Origin: Azolla caroliniana
Taxonomy: Eukaryota; Polypodiophyta
Reading direction: 5' to 3'
Assembly: GCA_043228905.1 (NCBI GenBank)
Contig: JBHGNT010000011.1
Span: 12,524,001-12,588,000 of the forward strand
DNA: 64,000 nucleotides
The notes below the pieces were generated by a model. It was not told where the DNA came from. It did no database searches and was given only the letters and a program-made list of their open reading frames with translations. The first letter of the stretch is position 1, and each line of letters opens with the position of its first letter. Position numbers and translations under genes: made by a program. Below are positions 23,599 to 34,200 of this stretch, in pieces.

Positions 23599-23985
23599 TA
23601 GTGAGAAGGGGCTTGATTGTCTAGCAAAGAAAAGTTTGCTTATGCTAAGTTAGACATGTGCAATCATTGTGTGGTAGGAAAGCAAAGAAGAGTCGCGTTC
23701 AAACAATATTCTTCTTCAAGAAAGGAAGAGGTACTTGGGTTGGTACATTCAGATGTTTGTGGTCCTTTAGAGATAAAATCAATAGGTGGTGCACTCTATT
23801 TCGTTACTTTTATTGATGACTATCCTAGGAAACTTTGGACTCGAACATTGAAAACTAAGGACCAAGTATTTAATGTGTTCAAAGAATTTCATGCTTCTAT
23901 AGAAAGAGAGACAGGAAAAAAGCTGAAATGCATTCGCACCGACAATGGTGGGGAATACCTTGGATCTTTCAATGGATACTGTTAA
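23599..23985 (+). pseudogene. A2 integrase fragment
   Basis: It continues A2 after element B. It keeps the zinc-binding CNHCVVGKQRR, the first catalytic Asp (VHSDVCGP) and the second (RTDNGGEY), then stops at FNGYC. The third catalytic residue, RT, RNase H and 3' LTR are absent. The sequence changes at about 23985 to a copia integrase on the other strand (element K). Confidence 0.85.
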
Positions 23986-26247
23986 TCAGATATACTGTTG
24001 TCTACAATGCTTTGGCCCAAAACTCCAGCTTTAGTCCGGATTGCTAAAGCATTGCTGTCACCCTCTCATGGATCATCCGGTTGATCCGTTCTACCACTCC
24101 ATTCTACGTGGGTGTGTATGGAACGGTCTTTTGATGTCCGATCCCTTTGTTGGACATGTACTATTTGAAGTGTTAACCGTTTCTGGGGAAACACCTTTCA
24201 TGAGCCCACAGGCTATCGGTATCAAGGGATCGTGTTACGTGGAAGCCTCTTCTACACTGAGAAGACGATATGAGAACGAGGAGCGTACACAGGCTACAAC
24301 CCGTTAGGCATAGACGTAGCTCGGGTGCGAGTACCGGGGAGAATACACAAATGAAGGAACAGTAAGAACGAGATTTATATTAAATGAGAAGCTCACAACG
24401 ATTATAGTACACGGCTCTCGGCTGGAAACAGGTTGTGTAGAGCTCAGTGCTACGATAGTAATCTTACTAAATAATCTATATCCTCCCCCTTTGAGGTATG
24501 TAGATCTCGGGTTATATAGTTTTCCTCTTCAGACAGGGCCGAGCCATTGGCTGATTGTGAGGGCTAAAAACTCGACTATTTCCAGTTCTACCTATTTCCT
24601 CACCTACTACTCTACCTACCGGCGAGTTTACATAATGTATTTATATTTCTGGCCTATGAACAACATGAAGGCTCTAGAGGTGTATTCATCGCCATTGTCG
24701 GATCACAGTGTCTTCACTTTGTATCATGATCGGTTCTCCACTTCAATTGTCCACTGAGTGAAGACATCAAACGCTTCATCTTTCGACCTAATCGAATAGG
24801 CCCAGACTTTCCGTGTACAATCATCTACAAATGTGATGAAGTAACAGCAACCACCTAGTGATCGCTCAGGCATAGGCCTACATATATCTATGTGAACGAG
24901 CTCTAGGGGCTGTCGTACAGACTTCGGGTCTATTTCCCGTATCGACAATGCTCGCAAAAGTCCATCTTTGCTTGGAGTTTCAGAATGTAGCCGATCGCCA
25001 TCAACCGATCAAGTCTTGCTTGAGACATATGTCCGAGTTGGCCATGTCATAGGTTTGGCTCGGTCTTTTCAGCTACGTTCACGGCCCCTTCTGGATTGAT
25101 CACCATCATTGGATACAAGTTATTGTACTTGTGTTCATGTCCAATCTTTTGATTTCCTCGGTTGGTCATCCATGTCGACTCACTCAGAGTCGTTCTGTAC
25201 CCGTCTTCGACTAGCATGCCGATGGAGACCAAACTCCTTTTCAGTGCGGGTATGTGCCGAACTTGGTGCAAGACTATTGTGTTGCCATTGGACAATTGAA
25301 TTGTTATTTCAGGAACCACGTATGTGTGTCTTGCGCACTATAGAGGATTTCTCCGATCATCAAGTCCTGTAAGGAGAGGATTTCTCCTGATCGGGTGTCG
25401 GCAACATTAACTTAGTTGCTAACTAGAGAGTGGTTTGAGTCGGATCGTCCTAGATTCCGCTCGGATCACCGACCACTCTCTTTCCTCTTGATAGTCCAGC
25501 AGTAAAAAATGTTGTGACTGCATAATTCGCCTGATCAACTCATTCTCAACTTCAACCGATGTCGGTCTCCCCTCCTTCTCGATCGACTATGATTTCAACC
25601 AGTTCTATCAGCTTGTTCTCTCAATCGACTGTGTCCGTTGATCAACTTAATTGAGTGATGGGCTTCGGCCAACTCATCGATGGTAAGTCCATCGATTTTT
25701 GCCGAATGTCCTCTATGAGAACTTGGCCGACTATTTCCTCTAGATTCAAATTTGGTCAGCTATTGGCAAATGTCGTGCCGAATACCTCCCAGGTCGTCGA
25801 CAGGCTCGATAGGAGAGCAAGGGCTTTAACTTCTTCTTTGAAGTTAATCTCTTGGGAGGAGAGTTTAGACAACACCCTTTGAAGGTGTTGATGTGGGAGG
25901 TGGATGGATCGGTTTCTCTCATCTTCATGTCTTATCAGTATCAATTTCGAAGATGAGGACTTCTTTTCGTACACAACCTACAACTTCTCCCATAACAATA
26001 AAGTTGTTGTCTCCTTGGCCATGCTCAAGTAGAAATTTTCGGCCAGATGCATTCGAATGGTGGAGTGCGCGATTTCGTCTGTGGATCTCCACTCTTTGGC
26101 TATCATCAAAGTAGGTTTTTCAATGTGCCGAATGGCTTCGACCTATAATCTAATGATCAACACATCCTGCATCATCTCCTTCCATAGGGAAAAGTTTTTT
26201 CCATTGAAATTTTGGATCTCAACTCTAGTACCGGATGTTGAAGCCAT
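23986..26247 (-). pseudogene. Element K: old copia gag, protease and integrase (minus)
   Basis: The minus strand starts at ATG 26247 with MASTSGTRVEIQNFNGKNF, a copia Gag start, and continues with internal stops (EKL-stop-VVYEKK near 26000, LPHQHLQRVLSKL near 25870). Protease/pre-integrase pieces follow at 25319-25047 (VRHIPALKRSLVSIGML), integrase at 24957-24724 (HIDICRPM, CYFITFVDDCTRKVW), then LRSDNGDEYTSRAF, interrupted by a solo LTR, and KGIGHQKTVPYTPT with NGVVERINRM. It ends at FWAKAL near 23990. Nothing of RT or RNase H remains. K's leader, PBS and LTR lie at 49220-49550, beyond element P. Confidence 0.82.
24171..24665. repeat. Solo LTR in the K integrase
   Basis: A 495-bp unit with ends TGTTAACC...AACAACA and TGAAG on both sides (24166-24170 and 24666-24670). 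Removing it with one TGAAG restores the minus-strand reading EYTSRAFK. It is unlike the other LTRs of the window, so its family and orientation are unknown. Structure and the 5-bp duplication suggest an LTR. Confidence 0.78.
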
Positions 26248-26272
26248 ATACCTTTTTGGAAGTAAGATTTAA

Positions 26273-26897
26273 AACACGTTCACGTTCACAAGTGGAAGGA
26301 TCACGCATTCCACTTATAGATTCTTTTTATAACCTTGCGATTTTAGGCAATTTTTAGAAACTTGATACACCAATATCACATGTTTTAAGTAGCATGTAAA
26401 ATTTGCTAATTTTTTGAGATTTAACAAGTTTCAAAATAATAATTTCTAAATATTGAATAGTTTTTCAATAAATGTTTAAATGTTGATAGTCTGCAGATAT
26501 GAAATGTAGTTAACTTAAAGAAAATCACAATGGTTAACTCAAGGCACAAGTTAAGATTAATTGTTTCACCATCTTGAGGAGATGTAGGTTCTAGATGTGG
26601 AAGTTACAACTATTGTTAGACTTGAAAATGTTTTAAGTTTAAGAGGTAACATTGTAATCCTTAATGCCATCATCTATAAATTTAAGGCTCATAACATCCA
26701 TAAATTCACAACTCAAGAAATGTATACAATATTCATAAACAATTTTGATAAATCCATAACTCCTAAAATGTAGACGATATTCATAAACTGTTAAAACCAC
26801 CAAACTTAGATGTAAACATTGACATATCAAATTGAACATATCACATAGTTATCAAGGTATCCACAATGCTCTCCTCTTCTTCATTTTGAGAACTCCC
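26273..26897 (+). repeat. P element A arm (left terminal region)
   Basis: 625 bp beginning with the terminal inverted repeat. It matches, inverted, the right end of Q (55441-56036), including blocks such as ACATGTTTTAA, GTTAACTTAAAGAAAATCAC and TAGACGATATTCATAAA. AT-rich and non-coding as far as can be seen. Confidence 0.82.
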
Positions 26898-27210
26898 TGT
26901 TGAGAGATCAAGCTTAACTTAGTTTAGTTAGTTAGTCAACCATGTAACTTCGTAGTTACCTAGATAACATCTAGTTAGAAGTGTTGACTATAATGCCTTA
27001 AATAGGACCTTGTACTTAAGTGGGATATTCTAGATCCTCCACTCCTAAGTACATTTAATATAGGACTTACACATTAGTACCTATATTCTACTCACACATG
27101 TGCACCTTTGCACATGAGATGTATATATACCTCATTGTGGGTATTTTTGTATTTGATGATGTTTTATTATATACACTCCAATTTACTCATCCCCCATCTT
27201 GTGTTGTTCA

Positions 27211-27248
<38 letters not shown>

Positions 27249-27353
27249 TCTCACACACATACACACACATATCACATAATCTTTCGCTTATCAACTAATC
27301 ACATAATTAGGTACTAATTAATCCTTGCTTAATTACTCACCTAATTCTTAACA
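26898..27353 (+). repeat. Element C 5' LTR
   Basis: 456 bp, TGTTGAGAGATCAAGC...TTCTTAACA. It carries a CT microsatellite near 27213-27244. It differs from the 3' LTR at many single bases and by a 20-30-base block around 27080-27110 absent from the 3' copy. Confidence 0.92.
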
Positions 27354-27365
27354 TGGTATCAGAGT
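27354..27365 (+). other. Primer binding site of element C
   Basis: TGGTATCAGAGT directly follows the LTR. The last base differs from the exact initiator-tRNA match. Confidence 0.85.
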
Positions 27366-27521
27366 GTGTGCTTTACAAAATCCACTAATCCCACCCGACT
27401 CCATGATTGTATGTTCGAGATGCCGACGACAAAATCCGGCTATCGGCTACCGTAGTGCCGCTACGTAGCACGTGTACGCGATCGAAGGAAGAAAAGCAAA
27501 AGAAGAGAAGACACAATCAAC

Positions 27522-29570
27522 ATGAACACCCAAATGGGTAGCTCACTCCCTAGTGAAAAGCTAGATCGGAGCAATTATTCATCTTGGGAGTACAAGATGA
27601 CCCAATACCTCGTCGGCCAAGGGTATTGGAGCTACATTAACGACGCTCAAGAAAATCGACCCAACTCAAAGAACGCCGACTACGCAACATGGGAGCAAAC
27701 GGCGAGTCGAGTCATGTATTGCTTGGCAACATGTGTCCACGACCACATGCTTAGACACATACGAGACGCCAAGACGCCTAAAGAAGCGTGGGTGAAATCA
27801 AAGAAAAGTTTTGCCGCCAACACGACCTCCCGAAAGCTTCAACTTTGACAAGAGTTGAACAACATTTGGCAAAAAGACATGTCCGTGTCAGACTACACCG
27901 CCAAGATCTTGAAAGCATTTGCGACTCGCTTGGCTCCATCAAAATAAACGTCGACGAAGACGAGATGGTTCAAGTATGCTTGGGCGGCCTCGCACAACGA
28001 TTCAATCCATTATGGACGGCAATCTTGGCGAGAGAAAACCCTCCTTCATTCTTCGAGCTCCAATCAATGCTATTGGTCGAAGAGAACCACGTCCGAACCA
28101 AAAGCAAGAAGTCGGAAGGACAAATGTTCTTCTCGAATTCGGACGGTGGCCGAGGAGGAGGTCACGGCGGTAGAAGAGGTCAATTCGACCCATTACACGA
28201 AGGGAACTCAAACCTTCACGGAAGCCATCGAGGAACCTTCAGAAGAAGGGGGAGCTTTCACGCCGAACATGGTCGGCAAACGAGGCCCACAACTTGCAAT
28301 TATTGTGCCAAAATCGGCCACTACAAGGCGGAGTGTCGGAAAAAGAGAAGTGAGTCGGTTTCAACAAGTCGACAACTCACAAACTACGCATCGAACTCCG
28401 ACTATGACTATCGTAGTGAAATGTTTACAAATTACGCCACGAATTTTGACTATGGCAACCATGCCAGAATGTTCGTAATGAGGCATAGAGTGAACTCTAT
28501 GATGGCCTCCAACTCCGCAAGCACCACCAATTCGGAAGATGTGTGGTTCGTCGATTCTAGCGCCTCACATCACATGACATCTCACGAAGAGTGGTTTCGT
28601 GATTTACGAACGCCGGATCGACCCGGCTTCATAGAGACATGAGATGACACCACGCACCCCATTTGGCACATCGGCAATGTCCCATTCGGGAAAGAAGGAG
28701 AACAAACTTGCATCAAGAATGTCTTGCACATGCCCACAATAACGAAGAATTTGGTCTCCGTCGGCCAAATTGTGGAGCAAGGCATGCAAGTCCGCTTCAA
28801 CAAAGAAGGATGCTTCATCGAGAATGTAGTGCCGACTCATAGCGAAGTGGCGGAGAGACGGCCAAATGTTCATCCTCGATTCGAACGAGGTGAAATCGGG
28901 AATGTACGCTAAAGGTCTCAAAACCGAGACAAGCATCGAGTTGTAGCACAAGAGAATCGGCCACATAAACCTCCAACGGCTTTGAGCGATGCAAACCAAG
29001 GGAGTCGTCATCGGACTTCCGACATTCAAGTCAAAACGAGTCAACCGAGTATGCGAAGCATGTCAACTCGGAAAACAACATCGACTCCCATTCCCAAAGG
29101 AGAGCCACACAAGCAAAGGCCTCCTCGACGTCATACACTCGGATGTATGGGGACCGGCTCAAACTTCGACGATCGGCGGATGCCGATACTACGTAACCTT
29201 CATCGACAACTACTCGCGCTACGCGTGGATCTACCCGATGAAGAAGAAGAGCGAAGTGTTCTCCCACTTCCAAAAGCTCAAGGGGCAAGTCGAAAAAGAA
29301 ACCGGTCGGCACATTCGATGCCTATGATTGGATGGAGGAAAGGAGTACTTCTCCGAAGAATTCACCTCCTACCTCCAAAGCGAAGGCATTTAGAGAGAAT
29401 TCTCGTGCCGACACACACCGCAACAAAATGGAGTAGCCGAAAGGAAGAATCAACAAATACTTGAGGTAGCACGCGCCATGATGCATGAGAAGCACATGCC
29501 GAATTTCTATTGGGCCAAAGCGGCATCCACGGTCGTCTATCTCATGAATCGATGCACCATTAATGGAGTG
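27522..29570 (+). pseudogene. Element C gag, protease and integrase, first part
   Basis: ATG at 27522 starts a Gag like that of D (MGSSLPSEKLDRSNYSSWEYK). TGA at 27846-27848 replaces an Arg codon, followed by a local frame change. The zinc knuckle CNYCAKIGHYKAEC is near 28300. The protease reads VDSSASHHMTSH, with the catalytic DSG changed to DSS. Further stops follow (for example ET-stop-DDTTHP near 28640 and RCL-stop-LDGG near 29325). Integrase runs to MNRCTINGV, where element D is inserted; the frame resumes HGLTPYELL at 45804. Confidence 0.88.
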
Positions 29571-29953
29571 TGTAAAGAATCAAGAGATTGATTCTTGTGA
29601 AGCAGAAGTGATATGAGTTATGTGTGTGTATATGAGAGAGAGAGAGAGAGAGTGAGAGAGACAAGGAATATGCAAGGTAAAGGTATATTGACAAAGGAGA
29701 AAGACTCAACCTTATACAAGGTGGGAGGAGGGTGCTTTATGTAGTCACCCTCTCTCTTCATTAACTACAAGGCTCATGGAGCATGGGGAATGTGAAAGCT
29801 CATAAGTTATGTGTCATAGAATATGATTCTATGACTCATACTAAATGCTAGAGTACAAAGTGGTGACATAATGGTGACTCTTGACCGTTGAGGTGTCTCT
29901 TCACTCTCAAGGTGAGTTCACACACTAGACCAAGTTGAGCTTGATTCTCAACA
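29571..29953 (-). repeat. Element D 3' LTR
   Basis: On the minus strand TGTTGAGAATCAAGCTC...TTCTTTACA. It contains a GA microsatellite (29634-29652), and is the same family as the solo LTRs at 9755 and 59143. Confidence 0.93.
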
Positions 29954-30581
29954 CGCCCCCTCAAGCTCAAGTCGGGTCGGTTTCAGACGATATCCGAAAT
30001 CCGCTTCAATTCATGTTCGGGAGTCCGCGTCGACTCGCTTCGACTTGCTTTATGCGGAGTTGCGGAATCCGTGCTCCAACTTGCGTTGTGCGTAGTTACG
30101 AAGTCTGTGCTTCGGCTTGCGTCTTTCTTCGCGGCTTTGCGCGGTAGATTGGCTCTTTGCTACTACGGTGTGTGGTTGTAGAATCTACGCGTTATTGCGT
30201 AGTGTCTTCAGTACTCCCCCTCAAGCTTGGCAGATCAGGGATCGTCAATCCGAGATCGGTCATGAATTGCCATAGCTTGTCGGCTCCTAAGGCTTTAGTG
30301 AAGATGTCGGCCGTTTAAAGATTGGTGCTTATGTGTTGTAGGTCGACATCGCCAGCCAGAACGCGCTCTCGGATGAAGTGATAGTGCACTTCGATGTGCT
30401 TTGTCCTCGCGTGGAACACCGGGTTCCGAACCAGATAGATCCTTCAAAATCCTCTTGAGCCATACAGCTTCAAAATCCTCTTGAGCCCAGATCCTTCAAA
30501 ATCCTCTTGAGCCATACAGCTTCAAACGCAGCTACGGCTGCGCCCCTGTATTCCGCCTCCGTACTTGAAAGAGCGACGGTG
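29954..30581 (-). pseudogene. Element D RNase H end and 3' untranslated part
   Basis: The minus strand reads TVALSSTEAEYRGAAVAAFE, then LKRILKDLG, then RNPVFHARTKHIEVHYHF and ADIFTKALGADKL. Between them, at about 30436-30524, a CTTCAAAATCCTCTTGAGCC-type unit is repeated three times, replacing the WCDNMSSLQLA region, so RNase H is damaged. Several hundred bases with stops lead to the PPT at 29970. Confidence 0.85.
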
Positions 30582-30586
30582 GGCTG

Positions 30587-31231
30587 TGTTGGGATTTCGG
30601 TCCCTCCGGATGGGATGTCCGGAGATGAATGACGGCAAGCCCGGAGGCTGTTACGGAACCGTAGGATGAAGAGTACCCGGCATGAAGCCGGATGAAGAGT
30701 ACCCGGTTACGGAGCCGGATGCTGAAGACCCCGGTTACAGAGCCGGATGCCGTATGTACCCGGAGAGAGATCCGGATGCGGGGACATATCTGTGAATATG
30801 TTTGCCAAGGGCCCTTGAGGCTATATTTGTAAATAGCCCGAAAGTCATATGTGTATAAATATGACTTAGGGCAAACAGTTTTGGGTTGTTGTTGCTCATT
30901 TTTCTGTTTTCCACTAAGAGGGAGCGAAGTGAGAGCAGCCGAGAGAGAGTGAGAGAGAAAGAGGAAGGAAGAGGTCGACGCCTCTGTGTAATACCGCCGC
31001 CTGTGGCGAGGACAGCGTGCTCAAGGTCGTCGCCTTGCAGCTCGCCATTGTACATTCCCGCGTATAGTGATAGTTGGAGTCTTGTACTCCCGTGGTTTTT
31101 TCCCATTTAGGGTTTTCCACGTAAAACATCCAGTGTACCCTTCTCTCTATTGTTTTCGTGCATTGTTGTATTTCCCGTTTTCTGTGAATCGATCCTGTTC
31201 CTCGGTTGTGGCCGAGCACGGAATTTCGACA
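30587..31231 (+). repeat. Element E 5' LTR
   Basis: Starts TGTTGGGATTTCGG and ends GAATTTCGACA, with short inverted ends. A TATAAATA box lies at 30854-30861. Before it are GC-rich repeats of the type GGATGAAGAGTACCCGG (30660-30750). After it is the leader with a GA-rich run. Confidence 0.95.
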
Positions 31232-31234
31232 AAG

Positions 31235-31246
31235 TGGTATCAGAGC
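31235..31246 (+). other. Primer binding site of element E
   Basis: TGGTATCAGAGC, three bases after the LTR, pairs with the 3' end of initiator methionine tRNA. Confidence 0.92.
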
Positions 31247-31262
31247 GACGGTAACACAGAAA

Positions 31263-34200
31263 ATGGAAGGCGGCAGCAGCGGGCAGCCGGGGATGATGGT
31301 GCTGAATGCGCAGAACTACGCCGACTGGAAGATAAAGATGGAGGATCTGCTCATTGTTCGGTACCTGTATGAACCGATCGACAGGTCGGAAATACCCAAG
31401 GGGGTACTTGAGACGGAGTGGAGGCTTCTGAACCGGAAAGCCGTTGCAACCATTCGGCAATACGTCGACGTGAGCGTTCTACAACACGTGGCGAACGACA
31501 CCAACGCATATGAGATGTGGAGGAAGCTGTCGGGCCTCTACGAGAGGAAGAATGCGTTGAACCGGACCTCCCTGATGAGAAAGATAGTGAACCTCAAGTA
31601 CCGGGACGGCGAGAGTATGGTGGAACACGTAAGCACGTTCATGGGATTCGTGAACCAGCTTGCGGCGATCAAGTTCCCGTTGGAGGATGCAATGCAAGCC
31701 ATCATCCTGATCTGTACATTGCCGGACAGCTGGGAGAACTTGGTGGTGACTCTCAGCACCTCCTGCACCGAAGATAGCTTGTCCCTACAAACGGTAAAGA
31801 CAAGTATTTTGAACGAAGAAGCGCGTCGGAGAGATAAAGAACCGGCCTCCGACTCGAAGGCGCTGCTTACCGAATCGGAACGGGGAAGACAATGGAACCG
31901 GAGTCCGCAAAGACGGGAGAAGTCGGGGATCCGGTCGCAGTCAAGAGGAAGACCCACATGCTTCCACTGTGGGAAGCCGGGGCACTTCCGAAAGAATTGT
32001 CGGCATTACCGAAAAGACAACGGAGCCGACGACACCGATTCGAAGAAGTCACCGGAGAGAAACGGTGCATACCGGGGAGCCACGGACCGGAGAGGTCCGG
32101 ATCGGCGAGGGCAGGACCGGAAAGGAACGACGGCACTCGCGGCAAGTGAAGAGGAGATCATGCTCATCACCGAAGAAGGTGAACTAAACATTGCCGGCGA
32201 TGAGACTACCTGGGTGGTCGATTCCGGAGCGTCGTTCCACCTGACCCCGGAAAGTAGATACTTCTCATCCTACACAGCCGGTGAACATGGCTGTGTTCGG
32301 ATGGGAAATGAAGGTACGTGCCGGATTGCCGGCATAGGAGACGTATGGTTGACAACCCCGACCGGATGCAAAATGCTGCTGAAGGATGTACGACACGTTC
32401 CGGAGGTTCGATTGAACCTGATTTCGGCCGGGAGGCTAGACGATGAAGGCTACACAGGTAGCATCCGGAACGGCGTAATGAAGTTTAGCAAGGGAAGCCT
32501 GATAGTGGCTCGGGCCCGGAAAGTCAACACACTGTACCTTATGAATGCCTGGTTGTGTCCGGAAGAGTTGAATGTGGCAGCCGACACTGCCGGTGAGCTG
32601 TGGCACAAAAGACTGTGCCACATGAGTGAGAAGGGGATGAAGAGGCTTGCAGAAGACAACCTTATTCCAGTGAAGCATGTGCACCTGGAGAAGTGCACCG
32701 ATTGCCTGGCCGGTAAGCAGAACCGAACCTCCTTCCACTCAAGGCCACCGACGAGACGAAGCGCACCATTGGAGTTGGTGCACACTGATGTGTGTCAGGT
32801 AGAAACGAAGTCACATGGCGGAGCCCAGTACTTCGTGACTTTCATTGATGATCATAGCCAGAAGCTGTGGACGGCACCGTTGAAGACAAAGGACCAAGTG
32901 TTGTCCATCTTCAAAGAACTCCACGCGAGAGTGGAAAGAGAATCCGGCAAGAAGCTGAAAGCGATACGAGCGGATAACGGAGGAGAATACCGGGGGCAGT
33001 TCGCGGAGTACTGTCGCTCGAAGGGAATCCGGCTCGAGTTTACTGTGCCGAAGACGCCGGAACTGAACGGGCTGGCCGAGAGGATGAACCGGACCATAAT
33101 GGAGAGGGTCCGGAGTATGCTAGCGCATGCGAAATTACCCAAGGGGTTTTGGGCTGAGGCGATGTCGACGGCGACATACGTGATAAATAGATCACCCTCA
33201 GTACCTTTGGACGGAGACACGCCGCAGAGAGTGTGGACCGGTAGGGAAGTGTCCTACCGGCATCTGAAGGTGTTCGGGTGCCTCGCATATGTGCATGTGG
33301 CTAAGGACCGGAGAGGAAAGCTAGATCCAAAGACCCGGCCATGCATATTCCTCGGTTACGGCGATGACGAGTTCGGCTACCGAGTATGGGACCCGGTCGA
33401 CAAGAAGATATTCCGGAGTCGTGATATCATCTTCATGGAGAACAAGACACTTGCCGACTGGGAGTCGGAGAAGAAGATGAAGAGCTCCAAGTCGACCGGT
33501 GAGGATCAACTCTACGAGGAGCAGTCCCGACCGGCAAGAGACCGGTTAGCACTCGAGGATCCGGCCGAAGACGGTGAAGAAACAGAACCGGCCGAAGACG
33601 GTGAAGAAACAGAACCGGCCGAAGAAGATGAAAATGATACCGGAACCGGCCCCGATCCCGAAATGGATTCGGATGAAGAAGAATCGGAAGAACCGGTTAC
33701 CGAAGCTCCGGAACGGAGATACCCTCTAAGAGAGAGAAGGGCCCCCCGGAGATTTCCGGAACCAGAACACGTGCTGCTAACCGACGAAGGGGAGCCGGAG
33801 AGCTTTGAAGAAGCAAAGCATGACACCCAGAGCCGCAGGTGGTTGAGTGCCATGCAGGACGAGATGGATTCCCTGCATGAGAACCACACATATGAACTTG
33901 TGGAGTTGCCGAAAGGAAAGCGGGCACTTCGAAACAAGTGGGTGTTCAAGTTGAAACCGGGAGATGCCGAAAACCCCCCGAGATACAAAGCCAGGATCGT
34001 GGTGAAGGGGTTTCAGCAGAAGAAGGGCGTCGACTTCGACGAGATATTTGCCCCGGTAGTGAAGATGACCTCCATCCGGACGGTGCTGAGCATAGCGGCA
34101 AGCATGGACCTCGAGGTAGAACAGATGGACGTGAAGACGGCATTCCTTCATGGTGACCTCGAAGAAGAGATCTACATGCAGCAACCGGAAGGATTCGAGA

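Noticed and set aside
27213-27244. CT microsatellites as separate regulatory elements
   Set aside because: They recur at the same place in most LTRs here and are best described as part of the LTR; no regulatory role can be read from sequence.
31206-31262. Upstream in-frame ATG of E gag-pol
   Set aside because: It lies within the LTR before the PBS. The ATG at 31263 matches the start used in B and F.
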